Shown piece by piece: positions 55,370 to 64,000 of a stretch of 64,000 bases of DNA (within the stretch, counting starts at the first letter, position 1; every line of letters starts with the position of its first letter). The DNA lies in assembly GCF_910592395.1 (NCBI RefSeq), contig NC_088313.1, positions 6,204,501-6,268,500 of the forward strand. The letters are read 5' to 3'. This DNA comes from Lineus longissimus (lineage: Eukaryota > Nemertea > Pilidiophora > Heteronemertea > Lineidae). The notes under the pieces are model-generated. The model did no database searches. It saw nothing but the letters and a program-made list of their open reading frames with translations, and was not told the origin of the DNA. The position numbers and the translations under genes were made by a program.

Positions 55370-57073
55370 AATACGTGCAAGGTGTCAGGTGGCAGGCATG
55401 CAGTGGATACAAGTGTACAAGTGGACAGAATTGTGCAATGGAGTGCACATCCTAAAAGGTGGACAGGCCCAGTTTTCCCATGCAAGTGATTAGTTATGCA
55501 GGCTTCTTTCTCTTTTCTCTTGAATGGTACTTGAAGTTAACACATGCAAGGTGTTAGGTGTTAGCCTCTTCTCCCTTTAAAAAGACCCCCTTTACCTTAA
55601 AAATACTCTTATACCTTCTCATTTTTGTGTACATTTCTGATCCTCTCATGCATTTGTCATGTATGTGCATCTCGTGTACATTTTGTACAGGGTAAAATCT
55701 TTCCAACATTCCGACGAAATTTTTATGACTTTTTCGCAATCTTTTGAACCCAGAGTTAGGTACTTTTGTCTAAATACCTTTTTGAACAATCGCTAGCAAA
55801 CTAGATCGCGATCAGAAGAATAATTTCAGAGAAATCGTTGATTTTATTCGTAGTTGTCAGAATATCAGCTTTCAAATTGAAACCGGAAGCTACGTCATGA
55901 TTTCTTTACTGTAAGAGAGCGTATGATTGGTTAGATTTTATGAAATTTTATGAATGTTCCTCTCTGATTTTATGCCAATCGTGGCTTTTCATTGGTCGAC
56001 ATTCATAAATATTTCATAAATATAAAACGAAAACATTGCGTGAGAAGGGTTTAGCCCTGCTGGGGCCTTACGATACGGGTTAAGTCCAGCCGGGGCCATT
56101 GGTGGCCCAGTTGGCCGCGGCCGGCTCAATGGTGTGCCGGCCTCTGTACCCTGTGCTGGCTTCCTGCCCTCACCATCAATCACCACAGTCAAATTGGTGG
56201 CCATTACTTTCCTCTATATTTTACACTTATATTTTCTGTAAATTATATTATTAAACCCAGCAACACTAGTTGTTTATCCTTAAAGATTGATTGGTGTCAC
56301 AGAGCGTGTACCTGGATTATGCCTCGTAGCGATAACACAATCCCCCCACCAACAAACAGTCCACATTAATTATTACAAAATAGAAATCACCAGCTTGAGC
56401 CAACCCAGTGCAGTGTAGTGTTGCTGCTATTTGACCATTCACAGAGCGTGTGTGTATTGGCTATGCATGTACAGAGCGTTAGCACGCCAACCCTACAACA
56501 ACATGTACTAGATGAGCGAGACTAGTCGGCCTCAAAAGTTCATCTAATCGATGGCAACCACAAATAATCGATCAAAACGCCACTACAGCATGCTTCATTC
56601 TCTAGACGATTGTTCTGCCCAACCAAACAAGTGTGATAAATATCGTGTGATATACATCGTGCGTGTGCCGCGGTGTCCCACGTCTTGTACTTACATGTAA
56701 ATACGATAAGTTGCCGCTTGGGTCTTCTTTGCCGTAAGGTCTTGGTCTCAGTAGGTTTCGTGTGTCATCTGCCAAACCGGGAAGAGAGCGGACGTTAAAT
56801 AATGCGCGCCTGTCACGTGGCTGGCTGATGCCGCCTGCTAAGCACGTGACCTCATCCAATCACGCGGCGGCGCGACCGGGCGAGACAAAACAACGGTTCT
56901 TACCACACAAGGTTAGACACAAAAATTGTGCAAATTTGACAACGTCTATCAGGGGGCGTATCAGCGTTGCTCAAGACTACACCAAATTTTCCAGCATCAA
57001 CGGGAACACGGCTCACAAACCACTCCAATATCTCGGGCATGCGTTCGTAATAATCGGTTTTGCTGTCACCAGT
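55370..57073. other. Mostly non-coding; one possible exon next to the short LTR
   Basis: A minus-strand frame from the LTR edge (57073) to a GTAAGA donor near 56911 encodes TDYYERMPEILEWFVSRVPV and CQICTIFVSNLVW, perhaps a leader exon or Gag remnant. The rest holds no recognisable gene. Confidence 0.35.
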
Positions 57074-57208
57074 GTGAAGACTCGGCTCTTCCGTCAACTT
57101 CTATTATGAATTAACAAGGAAGCTCACCTTTCTAATTGAATGGAGCCACTTTATTGACACTGATATAACACGTCGTTCCCCTTCTCATCACACTACTCTC
57201 AACACGCC
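57074..57208 (-). repeat. Short LTR, right copy (5' LTR)
   Basis: Counterpart of 50641-50775. On the minus strand it runs from about TGTTGAGAGTAGTG to ...GAGTCTTCA. The adjacent interior starts CACTGGTGACAGC, a weak primer-site candidate. Confidence 0.7.
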
Positions 57209-57791
57209 ACTTGTACAATCTTCAGAATTCCAGGAATGATGCAGTGACCAAGGACTACCGGCTGGTGGCGCCACCCCACCAAAGCGGATCGCACTAAGGA
57301 GTCCCGGATTACTACACCCGCAAGTGGCCAGTTCATCATGATCGTACGTTCGCCTGGCATTGACAATCATGGATACCACCATCTCCCGATGCACCTCCAA
57401 ACCAGTTTTCAACCACTGCTTCTCAAGATGTCGTCTAGTTCGACGAGAAGCATGGATGGTATCATTGTACCAAGGTTTTTTGGTTTGGCCCTTTAACTTT
57501 TAAGTTAAAGGGCCAAACATGCCCCGATGAAAACCATTAAAACATCGATGAAAACCATTAAAATGGTTTTCATCGGGGCATGTTTGTCAAGGAGAGTAAG
57601 CATTATCTCAGAGTAAGCCAAAGTGGCATTTTAAGCTTGGCCCAGACAGGCGGCCATTTCTGCAATGTCAGTAGCCAGGGCTGCCTTGTCAATTGATCTC
57701 AGTTTCCGTACATTCATCATCTTTGGTGCCAATTTGTTGTACCTGCTGAGTTTCATGTAAAAAAAGACCGGAAATGTTCAGATAGGGCCTT
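57209..57791 (-). mobile_element. L2-like LINE, middle segment
   Basis: The minus strand encodes the endonuclease-to-RT linker typical of L2: KPWYNDTIHASRRTRRHLEK, then WLKTGLEVHREMVVSMIVNA. The segment lies between the two LTR elements. The last part next to the short LTR (57209-57300) is less certain LINE sequence. It also holds a compound hairpin (57483-57585). Confidence 0.65.
57483..57585. repeat. Overlapping perfect palindromes
   Basis: 17-bp arms at 57483-57499 and 57502-57518 (GTTTGGCCCTTTAACTT and its complement) with a 2-base loop. Then 24-bp arms at 57515-57538 and 57562-57585 (starting AAACATGCCCCGATG), loop 23. The two share four bases. The loop holds a further copy of CGATGAAAACCATTA. 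Confidence 0.9.
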
Positions 57792-57796
57792 GCTTG

Positions 57797-58419
57797 TGTA
57801 AAGGTTCGCACGATAAAACAGACTCGACACGTTCAGTCAGGTACAGGTGTCTTTAATAACTCAATGGAGGAACTGCAAATATAATAGAAGTGGGATTACA
57901 ATTCAATCAACATATCTAACACAGATCAATGACTCCACACTATATCATCCTTATTACAATACATCAAACAGCCAAGCACCAGGCTTATATCATCATAATC
58001 AAACTATATCAAACAGCCTAGAAACCAGGCTTATCATCCAAATCACAATATATCAAACAGCCTAGAAACCAGGCTTATCATCCGAATCACAATATATCAA
58101 ACAGCCTAGAAACCAGGCTTATCATCTGAATCACAATATATCAAACACGAATACAATGTTAACTTTTGAACAAACTTACCCCACAACTTCGTTCTACCAT
58201 AATATACATCCTACCATTCTAAACTCCACCCTACTACTGACTAAAGCTAAAACTCCAACCTTAAAACCTACTTAAAACATATTTACACAACAACGCACTC
58301 ACCCAATAACTCAGTCACACAATAGCACCATTCAACTCTTAAAATACCCTATATACACCATTCAACTATTGCAACACCATAATTATTCACCATGGTCGGT
58401 CATCGGTCAATTCGTTACA
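57797..58419 (-). repeat. 3' LTR of the GMR1-type element (left copy)
   Basis: 623 bp. It contains four ~46-bp units with ATATCAAACAGCCTAGAAAC and CAGGCTTATCATC at about 57962-58150. The element-strand polypurine tract (GAGATGGGGGATA) adjoins at 58420. Confidence 0.9.
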
Positions 58420-58498
58420 TATCCCCCATCTCGGGGGAAAAAAGGGGATCTCAAAAAGATTCAACTTTTTCGCAGAATTCAGATTCGAGACAGTTTCT

Positions 58499-59569
58499 CT
58501 AAGTCCGACTAAGGTAATCAGCTCCTACGTTGTCAACCCCCCTAATGGCTCTCACATTGAACCGATAGGGCTGCAACAACAGTGCCCACCTCATGAGTCT
58601 ACTGTTACTAGCCTTGTTTCTTTTCAGAAACGTCAGAGGTTGGTGATCTGTCTCCAAAATGAACTCAACTCCATATAGATACCTGTGGAACTTGTGAACA
58701 CCCCACACCACCGCTAAGCACTCCAACTCAACAGTTGCATAGTTCTGTTCTCTGGGCAGTAACTTTTTACTGGCATAGGCAATGGGTAACTTCACGCCAT
58801 CCACTACTTGCAGCAGCACAGCACCAAGTCCCTTGTCAGACGCGTCTGTCCGAAGAATAAACATCTCATTCAATGCTGGTAGTCTCAGAATGGGCTTTGA
58901 ACAAAGCGCCCGTTTCAACTTGCGAAAGGCTGTTTCCTGAACTTCGGACCATCCAACTTTATTTGGTTGTCCCTTCTTTGTCAAGTCCGTAAGTGGTGAT
59001 GCCAATTCGGAGTAATGAGGTATGAACTTCCGGTAGAATCCAGACAAGCCCAGGAAAGACCGAACCTGTTTCTTCGTGGTTGGAACTGGAGCCTGCTCAA
59101 TAGCCTCCAGTTTATCTAACATGGGTGCCAATGAATCATTACCCACTTTGTCCACCACTTGGTCCTCTAACCTTGGTAGCTGAGTCTCTACCTCTGGGGG
59201 TTCTGCCTCAACACTCTCTAAAACCACAGCGCACTGCTCTTCTCCATCCTCCACTACAACTGCAACTTGATCTCGTGCACGTGGAATATATTGCTTCAAC
59301 ATGTTTATGTGGAAGGTCCTCTCTTTCCCATCCATCATCAGTCTATAGTCCATGGCATTAATCTTCTTAACAACCTTGTAAGGGCCTCGCCATTGCATCA
59401 GCAGCTTGTTGGCGTTAATGGGTAACAGTACCAACGCCTCATCACCCTCACTCATCTGGCGTACTCTAGTGCGCTTGTCAAAATACTGCTTCTGTTTCTT
59501 GGCTGCCCCCTTCAGATTGTCTTGTGCCAACTTCAATGTCTCCTCCAGACGGTTCCTCAGATCGAACAC
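58499..59569 (-). pseudogene. Integrase C-terminus fused to RT thumb and RNase H (RT palm deleted)
   Basis: A 356-codon frame. Residues 1-110 are the integrase C-terminal region with a GPY module (LLMQWRGPYKVVKKINAMDY). After a short linker comes the RT thumb (QVRSFLGLSGFYRKFIPHYS; LASPLTDLTKKG), then RNase H (ILRTDASDKGLGAVLLQV; YATVELECLAVVWGVHKF; ETDHQPLTFL). It ends NVGADYLSRT-stop. The whole RT palm with YxDD is missing between DSLAPM and LDKLEAIE near 59115, and the deletion is in frame. Without a palm it cannot copy RNA. Confidence 0.85.
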
Positions 59570-60104
59570 GTTGGTATGTAGTTTTCACCTCCTGGTCCAA
59601 GTCCTCTTGTGACCATAACTGTCTAAGTATAGACAGTGGTCCCCGCACTGACCGTCCGTACAGGAGTTCAAATGGGGAAAATCCGGTACTATCTTGCGGA
59701 ACTTCTCGGTAGGCAAATAGCAGAGGGTTGATATATCTATCCCAATCCTTCGGACGCTCAGCACACATTTTCTTGAGCATCTGCTTGAGCGTTCCATTGA
59801 ACTTCTCCACTAAGCCATTACACTGGGAATGGTATGGTGTAGTTGTAGTTCGCTGGAAAGATAGTAGTCTGCTCACTTCCTTCATCAAATCAGCGATAAA
59901 CTGCGAACCTAAGTCGGTCAGTATTTCTTCAGCCACACCCAGTCGACTGTAAATATCAACTAAAGCCTCCGCCACCCGTTCTGTCTCAATCTTAGGTAGT
60001 GCGATTGCTTCCGGGTACCTGGTTGCGTAGTCCATGAATGTAAGGATGTAGCGGTTGCCTCTGTCAGTTGGCGGAAACAGGGGTCCAATCAAATCCAGAG
60101 CCAC
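59478..60104 (-). pseudogene. GMR1-type integrase catalytic core
   Basis: A 208-codon frame with the integrase triad: D (ALDLIGPLFPPTDRG), D (ILTDLGSQFIADLMKE; SQF in place of the usual DQG) and E (NGLVEKFNGTLKQML). It joins the preceding zinc-finger frame through a one-base shift in a T run near 60108. It joins the C-terminal frame through another shift near 59570. It lies upstream of RT/RNase H, contrary to ordinary Gypsy elements. Confidence 0.8.
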
Positions 60105-60108
60105 ACGC

Positions 60109-61521
60109 TCAAAAGGTGGAACCCATCAACGGCATCTTTCCTAGTGGTACCTTTAGAACCCTGCCCTTCGGGATAAAGCGCTGGCATAGGTCACAGGAAC
60201 GGCAGTAACGAGTCACTTCTGACTGTATCCCAGGCCAGTAGAACTCGTCCAATACTCGATGATAGGTCTTCCTGCGGCCTAAATGCCCTGCAATGAGAGA
60301 GTCATGGGCCAAGTACATCACCTTGACACGGAACTTCACTGGCAGCAGGAGCTGAAGATACTCCTTTCCATTGTCCACTCTTGGCGAAACAAACTTTCGA
60401 TACAACAGCGATTTCTTATATCTGTAAGATGTCACCGCCCCATACTTGTTCCGCTTTTGCGTTCCATCCTTTGCATATTGGTGGAACTTGGTAAGTGAAG
60501 GATCAGTTGCCTGTTCGATCCGGAATATTTCCTTGTCTTCCAGGTCACCAACTATTTTCGGTACTCTAAGTGGCTTCAAATCCATCTTCTCACGCTTTTT
60601 CTGTGCTCGAGTCAATACCGCTGCAACTGTCCAATCGAGATCCGGGTCTCCGGGTTCCCTTGCCCCTTCGATGTTACCAATTATGATGTCATACAACGGC
60701 TTCTCCATGCACATCGCCTCAACCTTCTCCTTATAGAAGGGTGTGTCAACGGCCATTGCAGCCATCGGAACTGTCAAGGTCGATCCATCTATGAGGGTAC
60801 ATCGCTGAGTCGTTCCTAAGTAACGGGCCGGATCAACCAAGTCCTTCCTAATAACAACTCCACTGCACCCAGTGTCTCTCAACACCCTTAGCACCGCGGG
60901 ATGTCCGTCAATTTTCCCTGAGTGGACCGGCATACTATTCAGGCCACCACCTGTGTGAGTAATTGACGATGAGCAGTTTGTGGATATGAGGGTTGGGTTC
61001 CCACCAGTGACGGAATTGAGAACTGAACCCGTCGTTGGAGTCACTCCCATACAGTATGACACCTCATGATCAGAGGCTTCACCCCCGCTGGAATCCATCT
61101 CAGTAGGCTGTCCCTCAGCTCTCATACTTGCTGCTGCAAGTTGAGTATGACAAAACCTGGCTATGTGACCAATTTTACCACAGTAGTTACATTTCCTCGT
61201 ATCCTTATAAAAGCTACCCTGTTTCTGACCAAATGATGAATCTGATCTGTTTCCAGCACTGTTAGCAGTTGGAGTGCTCCTCAAAGAGACCTGCTTTACT
61301 TGTTCAGGCTGCCTGGGATCTGGCCCGACCGTTGCTCTAGGCCGGTAAAGAATATTCAGGATGTTACCTCCCCTTGCCTCTCTGTACTGATCAGCTAATA
61401 TTGCCATACCCTTGACAGAGTTTGGGACTCTCTCCCGTAAGAATAGCTTTAACTCTGGTGCACAGACACGGAGAAACTGTTCTCGCATAAACAGGTCAAC
61501 AGATTCCCTCAAAAGTTGCAC
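60109..61521 (-). pseudogene. GMR1-type Gag end, zinc knuckle, protease, integrase zinc finger
   Basis: A 470-codon frame. In order: the Gag C-terminal domain (SCAN-like, LFMREQFLRVCAPELKLFLR), the CCHC knuckle CNYCGKIGHIARFC, and the aspartic protease with VLRDTGCSGVVIRKDLV and IIIGNI. The integrase HHCC finger follows (SLIAGHLGRRKTYHRVLDEF; CRSCDLCQRF). It stops at GSTF where the frame shifts to the integrase core. The overlap with the Gag frame at 61496-61521 marks another shift. Confidence 0.8.
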
Positions 61522-62174
61522 TCGCTTTCGCCAACTCCTGCCATCGGTCTAAATAGTTCCTTAGGCGAGTGGTAAACTGTCCAAAGGTTTCCCCTGCGTC
61601 TGGCTTGGCTGACCGAAACCTCTTCTGAAAACCATCCACGGTCAAATCAAAACGGACCAACAGCGCCTCCTTCAACTTCTGGAAATCCATGGCCTCAGTC
61701 GATGAGAGGCGGGAGTAGACCTCTAATGCTTTTCCCTTCAGCAGGGCCCCAAGATTTACACCCCATTGGTCTTTGTCCCACGATTGGGCCTCTGCATAAC
61801 GCTCAAAACGATGAAGATAGGCATCCATGTCATCCTTTGTCTCGTCAAATGTGGGAAGTCTCGGAGTCTTTGGCGTAACTTTGGTGGTGCTGGTGGTGGT
61901 CTTAGCTGTTGACACTGCCAGTTTCTGTTGCTCCTGTAATAATTCCAACCGCCGCTGATGCTCAAGTTCTCGTTCCTTCCTATCTTCCTCACGCTCACGA
62001 TCCTTCTGCTCCCTCTCTTTCTCTCTCCTCTCAGCCTCTCTCTCCTCTCGTTCTTTCTCCCTCTCGGACACCTTCTCGCTCAGCATTTTGCTGTTCCGTC
62101 ACAAATGCCTTCAAATCCTTGGCGGTTAACCCCATCTCTTTTCCCAACTGGGTAAGCTCCTTCAATCTTTCCAT
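61496..62174 (-). pseudogene. GMR1-type Gag, N-terminal part
   Basis: The probable start is MERLKELTQLGKEMGLTAKD at 62174. A frameshift near 62085 leads into a Glu/Arg-rich coiled coil (EREKEREEREAERREKEREQ). The Gag core then follows: RLPTFDETKDDMDAYLHRFE, ALLKGKALEVYSRLSS and FRSAKPDAGETFGQFTTRLR. It forms the particle shell; the homologous SCAN domain of vertebrates derives from this lineage. Confidence 0.75.
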
Positions 62175-63114
62175 CCTTACTCGTTACACCCAAACTTTAG
62201 AACAAAATAAATTATATCTAGTTTAAGTGGAAAAAACAATACGACCTGAAACACAATGACCTGGAATATAATGACGTGCAGTGTAATGACCTGAACCAGA
62301 ACACTCAAACCGAATTTATTCCCTACTTCAAGTTACCCTCGCACTTTCACCAACATCCGCACTCGCTTCCACTCATCATCAGACCTGTACTATAATATCA
62401 CCACAATCCTGGTAAACATTCAACTCTAGGACCAATACAAACTCATAACATCTTCAAACTCTATAGTATAAAATGAACATATATACATACACCAATAATA
62501 TCTTCAGCAAAACCACCTCAACTCTACCCCACTTTCAAAATTTGTAACTAAAGATGTGGGTTCCTCTTAAAACACCAACATTACATAAATAGCGTACAAA
62601 ATTCAAATCAAAACTCAGGGTGGTCACGTCTTTCAATCTCCAGTTAAAATAGTTTTAAATATATGCAGCAATTATGAAATATTATACACCTCTCTGCCCC
62701 AATACAAACACATACAAGATGAAATAATGATATCACACGTTATAACACCCCATGTTCAATCAAGGACTACACAATTAGGCACAGTCTGATCCTCCAATGT
62801 CCGGCCAACCTCCGAGTCCTGCTGCATCCGTTTCAAACCTGATGTACTATTAGCAGATGTTAACGATATCGTTGCGCGCGCTTAGGAAGCCAGCACCCTC
62901 GAGGTCACCGGTTACTGAACTCCAATCATAACACACTGTGATCGAACACTCCGAACTTGGACCCTTGCCACCGTAAGTTGTGATCGACTCGGAATCCTGA
63001 TTTGCATGTATAAAGTGATACGTAAGCTACTCCTCATATACCAATGACGTGATGTAGCCTATTGTCGTGACCGCATGGTGTTGACATCGCAGAGAGGTCC
63101 TGGGAAGGTCGCCA
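62175..63114. other. 5' leader of the GMR1-type element
   Basis: Non-coding, AT-rich sequence between Gag and the 5' LTR. The primer-site candidate next to the LTR reads TGGCGACCTTCCCAGGACC on the element strand; I cannot name the tRNA. Confidence 0.55.
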
Positions 63115-63737
63115 TGTAAAGGTTCGCACGATAAAACAGACTCGACACGTTCAGTCAGGTACAGGTGTCTTTAATAACTCAATGGAGGAACTGCAAATAT
63201 AATAGAAGTGGGATTACAATTCAATCAACATATCTAACACAGATCAATGACTCCACACTATATCATCCTTATTACAATACATCAAACAGCCAAGCACCAG
63301 GCTTATATCATCATAATCAAACTATATCAAACAGCCTAGAAACCAGGCTTATCATCCAAATCACAATATATCAAACAGCCTAGAAACCAGGCTTATCATC
63401 CGAATCACAATATATCAAACAGCCTAGAAACCAGGCTTATCATCTGAATCACAATATATCAAACACGAATACAATGTTAACTTTTGAACAAACTTACCCC
63501 ACAACTTCGTTCTACCATAATATACATCCTACCATTCTAAACTCCACCCTACAACTGACTAAAGCTAAAACTCCAACCTTAAAACCTACTTAAAACATAT
63601 TTACACAACAACGCACTCACCCAATAACTCAGTCACACAATAGCACCATTCAACTCTTAAAATACCCTATATACACCATTCAACTATTACAACACCATAA
63701 TTATTCACCATGGTCGGTCATCGGTCAATTCGTTACA
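63115..63737 (-). repeat. 5' LTR of the GMR1-type element (right copy)
   Basis: 623 bp, identical in length to the left LTR, with two differences (CTACAACTG for CTACTACTG; ATTACAACACC for ATTGCAACACC). Contains the same 46-bp units. Confidence 0.9.
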
Positions 63738-63742
63738 GCTTG

Positions 63743-64000
63743 GCTCAACAGTAAAACCCAACAGGGCACTGTCCACTTTGCGAGTAATGATATGGTCAAG
63801 CGTGTTTCCTGACCGATGTGTTGGTTTGTTCACGTGTTGATAAAAGCGATGTTTTTGTTCACGTGTTGATAAAAGCGATGTTTTTGTTCACGTGTTGATA
63901 AAAGCGATGGAGATCTAAGAGTTCCAGATATCTCAATGTTTCAGAGTCATGTTTACGGTTCACTTTACCGCTAATGGCGTTGATATCACCCACAATCAAA
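63743..64000 (-). mobile_element. L2-like LINE, endonuclease segment (runs off the window)
   Basis: The minus strand encodes an endonuclease block: LIVGDINAISGKVNRKHDSE, then LRYLELLDLHRFYQHV, KPTHRSGNTLDHIITRK and GFTVEPS. It resumes beyond the GMR1 element with ALSEHFRSFF near 57785, matching the usual SDH motif. A 29-bp unit repeated 2.8 times (63828-63909) breaks the frame. Confidence 0.7.
63828..63909. repeat. 29-bp tandem repeat, 2.8 copies
   Basis: GTTCACGTGTTGATAAAAGC plus GATGTTTTT repeats at 63828, 63857 and 63886 with no changes. 29 is not a multiple of three, so the LINE endonuclease frame is lost. Confidence 0.9.

Larger units (their letters stand above)
50641..57208 (-). mobile_element. 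Decayed Gypsy element with short (~135-bp) LTRs
   Basis: Near-identical ~135-bp repeats at 50641-50775 and 57074-57208 (CGGCTCTTCCGTC..., CTTCTATTATGAATTAACAA, GGAAGCTCACCTTTC) bracket a minus-strand Gypsy pol in three frames (51663-53930). Read on the minus strand the repeats start TG and contain AATAAA, as LTRs do. The left copy has a 12-bp internal duplication. The 5' half (Gag, protease, RT fingers) has been replaced by unrelated sequence at 53930-57073. It interrupts the L2-like LINE. No clean target duplication was found. Confidence 0.7.
57797..63737 (-). mobile_element. GMR1-type Gypsy retrotransposon, integrase before RT/RNase H
   Basis: 623-bp LTRs (TGTAAAGG...GTTACA) with only two differences seen by eye, and a 5-bp target duplication GCTTG (57792-57796, 63738-63742). 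On the minus strand the order is Gag, zinc knuckle, protease, integrase, then RT thumb and RNase H. That is the Copia-like order found among Gypsy elements only in the GMR1 lineage. The RT fingers and palm are missing. Several frameshifts are present. It sits inside the endonuclease region of the L2-like LINE. Confidence 0.85.

Noticed and set aside
57962-58150. Regular ~46-bp repeats that might suggest a CRISPR array
   Set aside because: The spacers are also repeated, the units lie in a eukaryotic LTR, and both LTRs carry them.

Overview
The window is eukaryotic and almost certainly comes from a marine invertebrate animal. Protein-coding segments are split by GT-AG introns, there are no operons or Shine-Dalgarno sites, and the repeat families (PIF/Harbinger, piggyBac, DIRS, L2-like LINE, three Gypsy-type LTR elements, Polinton-like virus genes) are those of metazoan genomes. 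The frequent tetramer-rich strings around TACATGTA and AGGCCTA suggest a deuterostome such as an echinoderm, hemichordate or cephalochordate, but I cannot fix the species. No ordinary housekeeping gene was recognised. Most of the 64 kb consists of mobile elements, their remains, and genes derived from them.

Layout. 0.9-4.4 kb: an intact 1046-codon exon encoding an unusual fusion of a Harbinger/IS5-type DDE transposase, a SWIM-like finger and a C-terminal ubiquitin-specific protease (USP) domain. 7.5-9.1 kb: a DIRS-type tyrosine-recombinase retrotransposon fossil. 9.2-10.6 kb: an SGNH-hydrolase remnant and a fragment of an unnamed animal protein. 10.8-12.5 kb: a HARBI1-like transposase in two exons. 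13.5-16.0 kb: a Myb/SANT-like coiled-coil gene and an unrecognised spliced gene. 16.7-21.7 kb: a ZSWIM-like (MULE-derived) gene with an acidic repeat tail and two lesions. 22.3-25.5 kb: a second Harbinger system, with transposase and partner protein convergent. 25.66-26.65 kb: a giant fold-back element. 27.1-32.3 kb: a 5.2-kb terminal-inverted-repeat element carrying a broken C2H2 zinc-finger gene, with a piggyBac relic and another MITE nested inside.

33.1-48.1 kb: an island of small plus-strand genes of virus type (dUTPase, an unknown cysteine-rich protein, a Polinton-type structural-like protein, a further unknown protein). It is split by an 11.9-kb Gypsy retrotransposon with 1897-bp LTRs, a 4-bp target duplication and a tRNA-Leu primer site. 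48.8-64.0 kb: one minus-strand L2-like LINE cut into three pieces by two LTR elements. One is a decayed Gypsy at 50.6-57.2 kb. The other is a young GMR1-type element at 57.8-63.7 kb whose integrase precedes its reverse transcriptase/RNase H region.

Functionally, the two Harbinger loci pair a transposase with a possible accessory DNA-binding or partner protein, as the superfamily usually does. Each LTR element encodes its own Gag-Pol, but all three have lost part of the reverse transcriptase, so they look non-autonomous or dead. The DDE-SWIM-USP fusion is the item most likely to be biologically new.
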